Positions 9,562-18,938 of a stretch of 64,000 nucleotides of DNA are shown piece after piece. Below the pieces are notes generated by a model. The model did not search any database. It was not told where the DNA came from and saw only the letters and a program-made list of their open reading frames with translations. The DNA comes from Flavihumibacter sp. UBA7668 (GTDB lineage: Bacteria > Bacteroidota > Bacteroidia > Chitinophagales > Chitinophagaceae): contig NZ_DLHM01000001.1 of assembly GCF_002483205.1 (NCBI RefSeq), positions 372,001 to 436,000 on the forward strand, written 5' to 3'. Numbering within the stretch: the stretch's first letter is position 1; every line of letters begins with the position of its first letter. A program made the position numbers and the translations under genes.

Positions 9562-9575
9562 GCATGAACCAGTAT

Positions 9576-9601
9576 ATTTTGCTATCTTATTAAAGCAAAA
9601 T
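9576..9601. promoter_or_regulatory. Inverted repeat upstream of glpK
   Basis: ATTTTGCT (9576-9583) and AGCAAAAT (9594-9601) form an 8-bp perfect inverted repeat with a 10-nt spacer ending 8 nt before the glpK ATG. It overlaps the TATATTTTG stretch, which resembles a promoter with a one-base-short spacer. It could be an operator or an RNA hairpin masking the translation start. Confidence 0.4.
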
Positions 9602-9609
9602 TACGATGC

Positions 9610-11109
9610 ATGCCAGAAAAATTTATTTTATCGCTCGATCAGGGCACTACCAGCTCAAGAGCCATTTTATTTGATAAATACGGACAAATCTGTCATGTTG
9701 CGCAGAAAGAGTTTACACAGATCTATCCCAAACCCGGCTGGGTAGAGCACAATGCGGAAGAGATCTGGTCTACCCAGTTTTCTGTAATGGCGGAAACCAT
9801 CGCAAAAGCATCGCTTTCCACTTCTGATATTGCAGCTATTGGCATTACCAATCAGCGGGAAACAACGGTGGTATGGGACCGTAACAGTTCCAAACCCATA
9901 TACAATGCCATTGTATGGCAGGATCGTAGAACAGCCGCTTATTGTGATCAATTAAAAGCAGACGGACTATCATCCCATATTCAGAAAAAAACCGGACTGG
10001 TATTGGATGCTTATTTCTCTGCCACCAAACTCAAATGGATTTTAGATAATGTAAGTGGTGCACGTGAAAAAGCGGTGAAAGGAGAATTGGCGTTTGGCAC
10101 CATTGATACCTGGCTAAACTGGAAACTCACCAATGGGAAGGTACATGTAACCGATGTTTCGAATGCCAGCAGAACCATGCTGATGAATCTGGAAACATGC
10201 GAATGGGATGAAGAATTACTCCAACTCTTTGATATACCGGCTTCTGTGTTACCGACAATCATTGCAAGCAGTAAAGTATATGGAGTAACTGAAACGGTTG
10301 TAAAAACGGCCAATATTCCTTTGGCAGGAATTGCAGGTGATCAGCAGGCAGCTTTATTTGGCCAGCAATGCACCACACCGGGCATGGTAAAAAACACGTA
10401 TGGTACCGGGTGTTTCATGCTGATGCATACAGGGGAAAAAATTGTTCATTCAACGAATAATCTGCTAACCACGGTTGCCTGGAAACTGAATAACCGGGTT
10501 GAATACGCAGTGGAAGGAAGTATATTTATTGCAGGTGCGGTTGTGCAGTGGCTAAGAGACGGATTGGAAATGATTCGATCATCTTCGGAAGTTGAAGAAT
10601 TGGCCAACCGGGTGGAGAATACGGATGGAGTATATATTGTACCTGCATTTGCCGGCCTTGGAGCACCGCATTGGAATCAGCATGCAAGAGGAACTGTATT
10701 TGGATTAACCCGGGGAACCAGTCGCGCACATATTGCCAGAGCCTGCCTGGAAAGCATTGCATATCAAACCATGGATGTCTTAAAAGCAATGGAATCAGAT
10801 GCAGGATTACCCATAAAAGAATTACGTGTAGATGGAGGTGCTACCATCAACAATATGCTGATGCAGTTTCAGTGTGATTTATTGCAGGTACCGGTTATCC
10901 GTCCGGAAGTATATGAAACCACTGCATTGGGAGCGGCATATCTGGCCGGATTAGGTGTTGGTTATTGGGAAAGCACCGCAGATATCCAACAGCAATGGAA
11001 GGCAGCAAAAGAATTTCAACCGCAACGCACCAACGAAGAAATGCGTCCTTTTAAACGGGGCTGGGAAAGAGCCATCAAGGCAAGTATTGCATGGGCCGAT
11101 GAACAGTAG
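9610..11109 (+). CDS. glpK: Glycerol kinase
   Basis: GlpK phosphorylates glycerol with ATP to sn-glycerol 3-phosphate in the cytoplasm. The 499-aa length is exactly typical. The FGGY ATPase core is clear: LSLDQGTTSSRAILFD near residue 6, the glycerol-binding segment PGWVEHNAEEIW at about 46-57, TNQRETTVVWD near 80, and NTYGTGCFMLMHTG near 262, with GGATINNMLMQFQCDLL towards the C-terminus. ATG 9610 places the first strand correctly. It leads a tight operon with glpD (22 nt gap) and glpF (15 nt gap). Confidence 0.97.
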   Translation: MPEKFILSLDQGTTSSRAILFDKYGQICHVAQKEFTQIYPKPGWVEHNAEEIWSTQFSVMAETIAKASLSTSDIAAIGITNQRETTVVWDRNSSKPIYNAIVWQDRRTAAYCDQLKADGLSSHIQKKTGLVLDAYFSATKLKWILDNVSGAREKAVKGELAFGTIDTWLNWKLTNGKVHVTDVSNASRTMLMNLETCEWDEELLQLFDIPASVLPTIIASSKVYGVTETVVKTANIPLAGIAGDQQAALFGQQCTTPGMVKNTYGTGCFMLMHTGEKIVHSTNNLLTTVAWKLNNRVEYAVEGSIFIAGAVVQWLRDGLEMIRSSSEVEELANRVENTDGVYIVPAFAGLGAPHWNQHARGTVFGLTRGTSRAHIARACLESIAYQTMDVLKAMESDAGLPIKELRVDGGATINNMLMQFQCDLLQVPVIRPEVYETTALGAAYLAGLGVGYWESTADIQQQWKAAKEFQPQRTNEEMRPFKRGWERAIKASIAWADEQ

Positions 11110-11131
11110 ATGAACTAATCTGAACAAAAAA

Positions 11132-12691
11132 ATGAGTATGGTACGCAGCAGCATGATAACTGAGCTAAAGAATAGTTCCCAATGGGATATCTGCATCGTT
11201 GGCGGAGGTGCCACCGGATTGGGAATCGCTATTGATGCAGCATCCCGTGGTTATAAAACAATTTTGATAGAGCAGGCTGATTTCGCAAAAGGCACTTCTT
11301 CCCGTTCCACTAAACTGGTGCATGGAGGAGTTCGGTATCTCCAGCAGGGAAATGTAAAACTGGTAATGGAAGCCTTGAAAGAACGGGGTCGCTTACGGAA
11401 AAACGCTCCTCATCTGGTGAAAAATCAATCCTTCCTGCTGCCCAATTATAAATGGTGGCAGGGACCATTTTACGGTCTGGGTTTAAAAATTTATGACTGG
11501 ATGGCGGGTGATCTTGGACTCGGTCCCTCTCTTTTCCTATCACGCGAAGAAACGCTGGAAAGAGCGCCCACACTGGATCCGGAAGGATTGAAAGGCGGTG
11601 TGTTATTTCATGACGGGCAGTTTGATGATGCCAGATTGGCCATCAATATGGCGCAAACGGCAGCAGAACAGGGGGCGGTTGTTTTGAATTATATAAAAGC
11701 CGGACGTCTGCTGAAAGAAAACAACAAACTGGTAGCGTTGGAAGCCATCGATCAGATCAGCGGTGATACATATACTATTAAAGCCTCCTGCATCTTTAAT
11801 GCTACCGGCGTATTTACAGATCACTTAAGAAAAGCCGATGATCCCAAAAAAGAACCGGTTTTATCATTAAGTCAGGGTACCCATCTGGTGGTTGATAAAA
11901 AATTTCTTCCCGGCGATACGGCTATCCTGATTCCGGAAACCTCCGATGGGAGGGTATTGTTTGCAGTGCCCTGGCACCAGCATACCATTATCGGCACTAC
12001 TGATATTCCGGTATCGCAACCCAGTATGGAGCCCATTCCCAAAGAGGAGGAGATTCAATTCATATTGGATAATATCAAATTGTATCTGGCAAAAGATCCT
12101 CAGCGATCCGATGTGCTGGCTGTTTTTTCAGGCTTGCGGCCATTGGTAAAAGGGAATGCCAGCAGCACGTCCGGATTATCGCGTGATCATTTCATTGAGG
12201 TAAGTGAATCCGGCCTGATCAGCATAACCGGAGGCAAATGGACAACCTATAGAAAGATGGCAGAGGATGCGATCAAGGTAGCAATACAGGAAGGTAAACT
12301 GGAAGATCGGGCATGTGTAACTGCCGAACTTTCCATACATGGCGCGATGAAGGTTCCCAATTACACCGACCATGGTTATTATTATGGTTCTGACTGGGCG
12401 AAAATTCAGGAGCTGCATAAAGAACATGCGGAATGGGCAGAGAAAATCCACCCTGATCTGCCTTATACAAAAGCAGAAATCATTTGGGCGGTGCGTGAGG
12501 AAATGTGTATGACGGTTGATGATGCATTATCAAGAAGAACACGCGCCATATTATTAAATGCGGGTGCTGCAATAACCGCAGCCACTACAGTTGCCCATTT
12601 AATAGCGACAGAGCTGCAGCTCGACCGGCAATGGGAGCAGGAACAGATTGATGCATTCTGCAGTATTGCATCCAATTATTTAGCCAAATAA
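11132..12691 (+). CDS. glpD: FAD-dependent glycerol-3-phosphate dehydrogenase
   Basis: Oxidises sn-glycerol 3-phosphate to dihydroxyacetone phosphate at the inner membrane, passing electrons to quinone. The 519-aa product has the dinucleotide fold ICIVGGGATGLGIAIDAA at about 17-34, the GlpD signature KGTSSRSTKLVHGGVRYL, a DAO fold with ATGVFTDHLR and TGGKWTTYRKMAEDA, and the C-terminal DAO_C part with VREEMCMTVDDALSRRTR. Downstream in-frame ATGs at codons 3 and 8 are possible starts; 11132 is kept because it gives a normal 22-nt gap. It is the second gene of glpKDF. Confidence 0.96.
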   Translation: MSMVRSSMITELKNSSQWDICIVGGGATGLGIAIDAASRGYKTILIEQADFAKGTSSRSTKLVHGGVRYLQQGNVKLVMEALKERGRLRKNAPHLVKNQSFLLPNYKWWQGPFYGLGLKIYDWMAGDLGLGPSLFLSREETLERAPTLDPEGLKGGVLFHDGQFDDARLAINMAQTAAEQGAVVLNYIKAGRLLKENNKLVALEAIDQISGDTYTIKASCIFNATGVFTDHLRKADDPKKEPVLSLSQGTHLVVDKKFLPGDTAILIPETSDGRVLFAVPWHQHTIIGTTDIPVSQPSMEPIPKEEEIQFILDNIKLYLAKDPQRSDVLAVFSGLRPLVKGNASSTSGLSRDHFIEVSESGLISITGGKWTTYRKMAEDAIKVAIQEGKLEDRACVTAELSIHGAMKVPNYTDHGYYYGSDWAKIQELHKEHAEWAEKIHPDLPYTKAEIIWAVREEMCMTVDDALSRRTRAILLNAGAAITAATTVAHLIATELQLDRQWEQEQIDAFCSIASNYLAK

Positions 12692-12706
12692 ATCAACGCT
12701 TGCTAT

Positions 12707-13417
12707 ATGATGAATCCCTATTTAGCCGAATTTATAGGAACGGCTGTATTACTTGCATTTGGAAACGGTGTGGTGGCCAATGTTTTACTCAAACATTCAA
12801 AAGGAATTAATGGAGGATGGATTGTTATCAGTTTTGGCTGGGCAATGGCCGTGTTTCTGGGTGTCTTTGCTGTTTCAAAATTCAGTGGCGCACATCTGAA
12901 TCCGGCAGTGAGTATTTGTTTGGCATTGACTGGAAAATTCGCCTGGACAGAAGTGCCTTTTTATATTTTGGCACAGGTAGCAGGAGCTTTTAGTGGAGCC
13001 GTATTGATGTGGCTTTGTTATAAAGATCATTTCAAAGCAACGGAAGATCATGGGTTAAAGCTGGCAGTTTTCAGTACTGCTCCTGCAATTAGAAATCCAA
13101 TCAGTAACCTGCTCACAGAAACAGTAGCCACTGCGATTTTTTTGTTACTCGTATTGCTGATCATTGCACCTACCAATAGTTTGGGAGCCCTGGATGCCCT
13201 ACCGGTGGCTCTGCTGGTATTGGGTGTTGGATTATCATTAGGCGGACCAACAGGCTATGCCATCAATCCGGCGCGTGATTTAGGCCCGAGGATTGCGCAC
13301 TTCCTGTTACCTTTGGGCCGGAAAGGCAGCAGCGACTGGAGTTATGCCTGGGTGCCGATAGTGGGTCCCATTGCAGGCAGCTTTCTCGCCGCCGCCCTTT
13401 ACCAACTTCTGATGTAG
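12707..13417 (+). CDS. glpF: Glycerol uptake facilitator (MIP/aquaglyceroporin)
   Basis: An inner-membrane channel for passive glycerol entry. The 236-aa protein has six helices and both pore motifs, HLNPAVS (NPA at 65-67) and AINPARD (NPA at 187-189). The aspartate after the second NPAR (D191) is the residue that separates glycerol facilitators from water-only aquaporins. As last gene of glpKDF it supplies substrate to the kinase. Its stop codon is embedded in the left arm of a 14-bp hairpin made of 7-nt repeats. Confidence 0.94.
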   Translation: MMNPYLAEFIGTAVLLAFGNGVVANVLLKHSKGINGGWIVISFGWAMAVFLGVFAVSKFSGAHLNPAVSICLALTGKFAWTEVPFYILAQVAGAFSGAVLMWLCYKDHFKATEDHGLKLAVFSTAPAIRNPISNLLTETVATAIFLLLVLLIIAPTNSLGALDALPVALLVLGVGLSLGGPTGYAINPARDLGPRIAHFLLPLGRKGSSDWSYAWVPIVGPIAGSFLAAALYQLLM

Positions 13418-13463
13418 GATGTAAGATTTTACATCCTACATCCTACATCTAAATTCTTACATC
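13411..13463. repeat. Inverted and direct heptad repeats forming a hairpin between glpF and the RidA-like gene
   Basis: Two inverted heptads (GATGTAG, GATGTAA) overlap the glpF stop; then TACATCC, TACATCC, TACATCT, AAATTCT and TACATC run directly into the ATG at 13464. Arms 13411-13424 and 13429-13442 pair perfectly over 14 bp with a GATT loop. No T-run follows, so it is a poor intrinsic terminator, but the RNA hairpin could protect the glp transcript or hinder the next start codon. Confidence 0.8.
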
Positions 13464-13979
13464 ATGATTCGTTTTCTTAACCTTCTATCATTTCTATTTA
13501 TCATGTCAACAGCAGCAGCTCAAAGTCCAGAAGAAAAATTAGCCCAGCTAGGGGTTCAATTACCTCCCGTTTCAAAACCGGTAGCGAACTATGTAAACAT
13601 TGTACAAACCGGCAACCTATTGTATTTATCCGGAAAAGGTCCAACTACGCCTGATGGAAAAGATATTACGGGCAAAGTAGGGAAAGACCTTAGTATTGAT
13701 GAAGGATATGCAGCAGCTCGTACCGTTGCATTCAGTCATATTGCAGTGTTGAAAGACTACCTGGGTGATCTTAAAAAAGTAAAGCGGGTAATTAAAGTAT
13801 TGGGCATGGTGAATTGCGAAAGCAGCTTTACCCAACAACCCAAAGTAATGAATGGATATTCCGATACCATGGTTGAAATCTTTGGTGAAAAGGGAAAGCA
13901 TGCCCGCTCTGCAGTAGGCTTTCATGCATTGCCAAATAATATAGCCGTTGAAGTGGAAGTTATTGTAGAGATTGAATAA
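13464..13979 (+). CDS. Exported RidA-like (YjgF/UK114 superfamily) protein
   Basis: A 171-aa protein with a signal peptide (cleavage near STAAAQS, residue 19) and one YjgF-like domain from about 35 to 170 (NYVNIVQTGNLLYLSGKGP, GYAAARTVAFSHIAVLKDYLGDL, VMNGYSDTMVEIFGEKGKHARSAVG, IAVEVEVIVEIE). Canonical RidA is a 125-aa cytosolic enamine/imine deaminase; this belongs to the longer RidA-like group and its export makes metabolite damage control of the classical kind uncertain. Its 3' end overlaps the convergent TraB/GumN gene by 20 nt. Confidence 0.85.
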   Translation: MIRFLNLLSFLFIMSTAAAQSPEEKLAQLGVQLPPVSKPVANYVNIVQTGNLLYLSGKGPTTPDGKDITGKVGKDLSIDEGYAAARTVAFSHIAVLKDYLGDLKKVKRVIKVLGMVNCESSFTQQPKVMNGYSDTMVEIFGEKGKHARSAVGFHALPNNIAVEVEVIVEIE

Positions 13980-16900
13980 AGGCTTCCAAAAGATCGTTTA
14001 TTTTGTATGCATCAAACATTTCATCATAATAAACGCCATTGAATTCACCGGGTGTGGCATGCATTTTCCCTTTTATCGGATAAGGTCCGGCCACACCCAG
14101 GTATTCTTCCTGCCCATCTTCGGTTTTAAAACTTACTTTATATAGAAACAACCGGTGTTTCTTTCCATCAATTTTCTTTGTTATTTCTTTCAAAAATTGC
14201 AGATCTGCCTCACCGGATTCATTCCAAACTTCTCTAAATAAGTGAGACTCCGCAATACTTAGCTGGTTGCGAAGTGCAGGTGGAAATGTTTTCTCCAATC
14301 CGGCATCCGATAGTTCTTCCCATACTCTTAAACGGTAAAATGGATCGGCCGCCAGTTCCTGAATTGTTTTTAAAGGTGCCGCTTTTTTTTGTTGGGTCAA
14401 CGCTTTAAAAGCAGCATACTTAACATCTTCATTGCTGTGCAACACAAAGCTATCCAAGCGCTGGCGACTTCCCGCATCATCATATGCAATCAGGAGATCA
14501 AGAAGTGCATCGAAATAAAGTGGCAGCTGGATATTTAAAGAGCGCTGTTCAATAATGTATTCATCCGCCAAAGCGTACAAGCTGGATTGGACAGTCTTCA
14601 ATTCGTCCCCGCTAATAAGATTTTCCATTTTCATGTCATACACTATTCCAGGTAAAATTCTGCTTATCAGGGAATCATCTTTGTTTTTAAGAATAAGCGG
14701 GAACAATCTCCTGGCCAGTTCCAGACTGTCTTTCATGGATCCATATAAAATACCTGCATTTCCTGCAGTAGGCAGTCCGGATTCCATCAATTGTTCCAGA
14801 ATAGAATAGGTTTCACTGGTGTACATTCTCGCCAGAACTGATAGCAATGGATATTGCAATTCTGTAATTCTTTCCTTTAAACCAGGGTAGGCTTTTCGAA
14901 TGAAAGCTACAGTTGAAGGATCGTTCAATTCAAGTATCCGTTTGATCAGTTCATCATGCGTACAGTTAGACCGTTCACTGAAATCAATCATTGGATGCAG
15001 AAGGGCTTCATGGAGCTGAGGCAGATCGGATGAATCGATATAAACCCATTCCAATGCAGCTTTTGCTTCCTGAAATGCCAATGAGTCGGGCAATAATAAA
15101 TCGTTCAAAACAAGTTTAGCTTTGGATCGGGTATAATTATTGGCTGATGGCGTTTCAATCTGGAAGGAATCAAACATTTTGCGATAAGCAATTGAATTAG
15201 CTACCTCTGGCGACATCACGCAGGATACGGAGTAGAGCGTATCTCCGCTTGCGAGCAACTTTACCCTTCGTACGTTATGTGTTCCCTCCAAATCAATATT
15301 CGCATCTGCGGAAATCCTGCCATTCAACTGATTCAATTCATACTGAAGAATACTATCCGACTCTCCAATAAAATAGGTCAACTGTTCTCTGAAAAAACTG
15401 CTGTCTCCGGAAGATCTGTAGTATTTATTCAAAGGGTCTTTTTGCACATGAACTGTAACTGCAGAAGTTGAATCATATAATACAAAACGAGTTGATCCTT
15501 CCGTCAGATCATCTGAATTTTCAGGATAGAAGCGCCCTGGAGACTGAATAGAGAAATTTTCATAGGCAGGGTGTCCCTCCAATGTTTTGGATGCTGTATA
15601 GGGAAGAAATCGGATTCCGTTTATAAACCGGTCCACTTCCAAACGCTGCTGGTCGGTTGGAAAATATCCCACCAGTATGGAATATCGCCGGTTACCTCTG
15701 TTTATCACATTAAAAGTGACATGTACAGAATCCTTTTCTACTTTGGTTCCCAATAACATGGAAACGCCCGGAAAGCCATCAAGTGTAAAGAAAGAATGAT
15801 TCAGTAATTTGTGCGTGGTGTTATCGTCGTACTGATTAATCAGCTCCTGAAAATACAGGCAGTCAAGCCTGGAATAATATCCCTTCCGGGTTTCCATGGC
15901 TGTAAAGGAATAAAAAATCTTCGTTTCAGGATCCGTGCCCGAATAGGTTTCATTGTTCCAGGAGGAGTCGGTGTTTTTGGAAGAATAGGTCAATTCAACG
16001 GGCGACTCAAAACTGAATTGTTTTAACGCGTAAATTTTTCTTCTCCATCCTTTGACTGGTGGTGGTAACGGTTTTTTATTATTTACAAATGAATTGAAAA
16101 AGGTGGCAGCCTGATGCATTTTTATTCCTGCTTGCGACATGGAAATAATCATATTCATAACAATACCGCCTGGTACAGGATGAACTACCATGTTTACAAA
16201 ACCATCTTTCGTGGAAGCTTCAATTTCGTAGGCTTTTTTTCCATTGAGTAACCAGGAGGAATCACGGTATAATTTTCCTTCTGTTGCGTAGAAAGATGGC
16301 ATCAGCTGACATACGGAATCGATTTCAGCTTCCGATTTGTTAATAAGTGGAATATATCCCGACATAAAACCGGACATGCTGAGCGGATCGAAATACATGC
16401 GTGCCTGATGAAATCCGCCCATGCCATCCAAACTGGAGGCAGCTCCGGGCATTTTAATACTAAAATCACCATCCCCCCAATGAACCTCCTGCCATTTGGC
16501 TGAAGGCAGCTGAACCAGGTACTTATCCGGTGCAATCCGGTTGTCAGATTCAACCGGATCAACTTTATAACCTTTATTTCTCAATAACTGAATTATACCC
16601 GAATCACCGGAAAGATGTGCTGCACCGACTGCATAAAAACAGGATCGTAAGGCAATCAGACTATCCATTTTCTTCACCATATTAAAATTACGGTGATTCA
16701 TTTTCCATGCTCCATAATTTCCACCCGCATTGGTTACAATCTCATACATCCGGTCCAGGTTACCGGAGAGATAAATAGCCACATACTGGTCCATAATTTT
16801 CTGCTTCTCCTTATCACTGAGCAGGGCTGCTTTAATTCTGTCTTCGAGTTCCGTTGGTTTTGCATCAAGCTGATCTTCGATGACTTCCAATGCGCCGATC

Positions 16901-17421
16901 CATTTACCTTCTCGTTTTGCGATGCCATATAAAAAAGCATCTACAAACGTAGGCATATCATCTTCTTTACGAAATCCTTCCGTCCAGTTATCTGCTTCGG
17001 CATCCAATTCTTTTAGCGTGATGGCATCCAGTCTTTTTGCAAACTTTTTTTCAAGTGCAGATTTATATTTCTTTTTTTGAGCAGTGGTAATATAGTCCTT
17101 TAACAGGGAAACAGGGGCATTGATATCACCTCCTTTTCTAACCCAGGAAGCTACCAGTTCATTCATATCATTCATATCCAGTTCACCGGCAAATCCATCC
17201 ACTGATTTGATAGATGCATACAAGGAATCTGTAAAATGAAACAGGCGTTTATCCTGCAGGTGCATGGTACCGTAGAGATAAGAAGGCGCTTTCTTATCAG
17301 GAGAACTGATCCGCCAAAGCAGGGTTGCTTCAGAATGTTGATTTTGCAAGGGCTGGTTTTGAGCAATTGCAAAAAAAGACAGGAACAGAAAAAATAGAAA
17401 TGAAATAGGGGCGCGCATCAT
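13960..17421 (-). CDS. Giant exported TraB/GumN family protein
   Basis: A 1153-aa protein with a signal peptide (FLFFLFLSFFAIAQ). Residues about 28-300 are a TraB/GumN domain: LLWRISSPDKKAPSYLYGTMH, then DGFAGELDMNDM with the conserved glutamate, and FYAVGAAHLSGDSGIIQLLRNKGYKV with the histidine, the pattern of TIKI-like metalloproteases. Ordinary family members are about 300 aa. The following 850 residues match nothing I know: a beta-rich middle of two similar stretches (GFVNMVVHPVPGG; LDGFPGVSMLLGT) and a helical C-terminus from about 770 with HEAT-like character (EDVKYAAFKALTQQ). Protease activity is inferred from the family only. ATG 17421 is followed directly by another ATG. Confidence 0.75.
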   Translation of the reverse strand: MMRAPISFLFFLFLSFFAIAQNQPLQNQHSEATLLWRISSPDKKAPSYLYGTMHLQDKRLFHFTDSLYASIKSVDGFAGELDMNDMNELVASWVRKGGDINAPVSLLKDYITTAQKKKYKSALEKKFAKRLDAITLKELDAEADNWTEGFRKEDDMPTFVDAFLYGIAKREGKWIGALEVIEDQLDAKPTELEDRIKAALLSDKEKQKIMDQYVAIYLSGNLDRMYEIVTNAGGNYGAWKMNHRNFNMVKKMDSLIALRSCFYAVGAAHLSGDSGIIQLLRNKGYKVDPVESDNRIAPDKYLVQLPSAKWQEVHWGDGDFSIKMPGAASSLDGMGGFHQARMYFDPLSMSGFMSGYIPLINKSEAEIDSVCQLMPSFYATEGKLYRDSSWLLNGKKAYEIEASTKDGFVNMVVHPVPGGIVMNMIISMSQAGIKMHQAATFFNSFVNNKKPLPPPVKGWRRKIYALKQFSFESPVELTYSSKNTDSSWNNETYSGTDPETKIFYSFTAMETRKGYYSRLDCLYFQELINQYDDNTTHKLLNHSFFTLDGFPGVSMLLGTKVEKDSVHVTFNVINRGNRRYSILVGYFPTDQQRLEVDRFINGIRFLPYTASKTLEGHPAYENFSIQSPGRFYPENSDDLTEGSTRFVLYDSTSAVTVHVQKDPLNKYYRSSGDSSFFREQLTYFIGESDSILQYELNQLNGRISADANIDLEGTHNVRRVKLLASGDTLYSVSCVMSPEVANSIAYRKMFDSFQIETPSANNYTRSKAKLVLNDLLLPDSLAFQEAKAALEWVYIDSSDLPQLHEALLHPMIDFSERSNCTHDELIKRILELNDPSTVAFIRKAYPGLKERITELQYPLLSVLARMYTSETYSILEQLMESGLPTAGNAGILYGSMKDSLELARRLFPLILKNKDDSLISRILPGIVYDMKMENLISGDELKTVQSSLYALADEYIIEQRSLNIQLPLYFDALLDLLIAYDDAGSRQRLDSFVLHSNEDVKYAAFKALTQQKKAAPLKTIQELAADPFYRLRVWEELSDAGLEKTFPPALRNQLSIAESHLFREVWNESGEADLQFLKEITKKIDGKKHRLFLYKVSFKTEDGQEEYLGVAGPYPIKGKMHATPGEFNGVYYDEMFDAYKINDLLEAFIQSLQ

Positions 17422-17462
17422 ACGATATTGTTGGCACCCAAAATACTACCTAAAATTGGAGC

Positions 17463-18650
17463 TTACAAGCCTTCGTCGTTGATTGCCTTTAAAATGGTGG
17501 AACAGGCTTTTTTAATTTCCTTTTTAGAAATGTTGAGTGGAGGTGCAATGCGCAGGCAATTGGCTCCGAAAAGAAACCAGTCGGTCAGAAGTCCGTTGGC
17601 GATGCAACGATCAATAACCCGCTTATTTACCTCGAAACTTTCAAATTCTACCGCAATCAGCAGGCCTTTTGAACGAACAGCTATAATAGCAGGGTGAACC
17701 AACAGCTTTTTGAAAAGGGCTTCCTTTTCCGGTATTTTCTGTATCCATTTTTCTTTGAGGAGCACTTTCATAGCGGCTAATCCGGCTGCGCAACTAACAG
17801 GATGCCCTCCGAAAGTGGTGATATGTCCGAGTACCGGGTTCAGGGTAAACAGATCCATCATGGATTTGGCTGCAACAAAAGCCCCGAGCGGCATACCGCC
17901 ACCCAATGCCTTTCCCAATAAAAGAATATCGGGAACAACAGTATATGCCTGGAATCCCCATAAATAACCGGTTCGTCCGAAGCCTGTCTGGATTTCATCC
18001 ATGATCAGCAGGGCACCTTTTTCTTTGCAGCGCTTATGAAGTTCAGCCAGCCAATCGGGATCAGGCGGATTCACTCCTTTTTCAGCCTGCACGGTTTCAA
18101 GAATAACGCAGGCTGTTTGAGAAGTAATCTGTTCAAAAACGGAACGGTCGTTGTATTCCAGGTGAAGGATTCCCGGCAACAGCGGGCGATAGGCATTCCT
18201 CCAGTATTCATCTCCCATCAGACTCAGGGCACCCTGTGTAGAGCCATGGTAGGATTGATTGAAGGCAATCATCTGCGTTCTGCCGGTAACACGCTTGGCT
18301 AATTTCATAGCCCCTTCGGTAGCTTCTGCTCCGGAATTGGTAAAATACACCGAATTGAGGCTGGCAGGCAGGTGTTCTGCGAGTAAACTGGCATAGGCTA
18401 CCTGGGGTGTTTCCACCAGTTCACCATAAACCAGTACATGCAGGTATTCTCCTGCCTGTTTACGGACGGCTTTGATCACTTTGGGATGACAATGACCCAC
18501 ATTACAAACACTGATGCCTGCAATCAGGTCAATATACTGTTTGCCGGACCGATCGGTCAGTCTTGTGCCCTTTGCCTTTACAATTTCAATTGCAAGCGGC
18601 GCCGGGGAGGTTTGGGCGATGTGCTGGAGGAAAAGTTGACGTTGGTTCAC
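17463..18650 (-). CDS. Class III (PLP-dependent) aminotransferase, acetylornithine/ornithine type
   Basis: A 395-aa cytosolic fold-type I transaminase. The sequence shows FTNSGAEATEGAMKLAKR (phosphate-binding, about 103-120), the aromatic-stacking YHGSTQGALS, LLIMDEIQTGFGRTG with the pyridine-nitrogen aspartate D218, and the Schiff-base lysine K247 in LLLGKALGGGMPLG. Relatives act on acetylornithine, ornithine, 4-aminobutyrate or lysine; no arginine-biosynthesis neighbours are present, so the substrate is open. The start is a GTG at 18650; it is preceded by degenerate 7-nt repeats rather than a normal leader. The gene ends 41 bp from the start of the TraB/GumN gene and may be transcribed with it. 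Confidence 0.85.
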   Translation of the reverse strand: MNQRQLFLQHIAQTSPAPLAIEIVKAKGTRLTDRSGKQYIDLIAGISVCNVGHCHPKVIKAVRKQAGEYLHVLVYGELVETPQVAYASLLAEHLPASLNSVYFTNSGAEATEGAMKLAKRVTGRTQMIAFNQSYHGSTQGALSLMGDEYWRNAYRPLLPGILHLEYNDRSVFEQITSQTACVILETVQAEKGVNPPDPDWLAELHKRCKEKGALLIMDEIQTGFGRTGYLWGFQAYTVVPDILLLGKALGGGMPLGAFVAAKSMMDLFTLNPVLGHITTFGGHPVSCAAGLAAMKVLLKEKWIQKIPEKEALFKKLLVHPAIIAVRSKGLLIAVEFESFEVNKRVIDRCIANGLLTDWFLFGANCLRIAPPLNISKKEIKKACSTILKAINDEGL

Positions 18651-18938
18651 GTTGCAAAGTAAAAAGTAAAAAGGAGAACGTAAAAAGTGGGTTTACTAAA
18701 CGCCGGAACTCCCACTTAATTGGTAAATCTGGGAAAAACAAAAGACAGGATTTTGCTCCTAAAGCGGCTGCCTGATCCATGATCAGGTACAACACAGCTT
18801 GTTGCATCACTAAAGCAAATTTCAGATGGATTAGAATTCTTTAGGAATGGCACCTGTACTGAACCAATGGTTAAGATCAAAATATTGCCCTGTTCGGGTT
18901 GAACAAGGCAGTATTAACACAGCGTATAGTGGGTATTT
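18651..18938. other. Intergenic stretch with heptad repeat and small hairpins
   Basis: 288 bp without a supported gene. Nearest the aminotransferase GTG are five imperfect heptads at 18656-18690 (AAAGTAA, AAAGTAA, AAAGGAG, AACGTAA, AAAGTGG on the plus strand). A short palindrome CCTGATC-CAT-GATCAGG lies at 18771-18787. No T-run terminator for porV and no exact -7 promoter element was seen. Confidence 0.6.
18656..18690 (-). repeat. Degenerate 7-nt tandem repeat before the aminotransferase start
   Basis: Read on the coding strand the units are CCACTTT, TTACGTT, CTCCTTT, TTACTTT, TTACTTT, ending 5 nt before the GTG. The same TTACTTT-like unit appears before the carbonic anhydrase gene. Confidence 0.6.
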
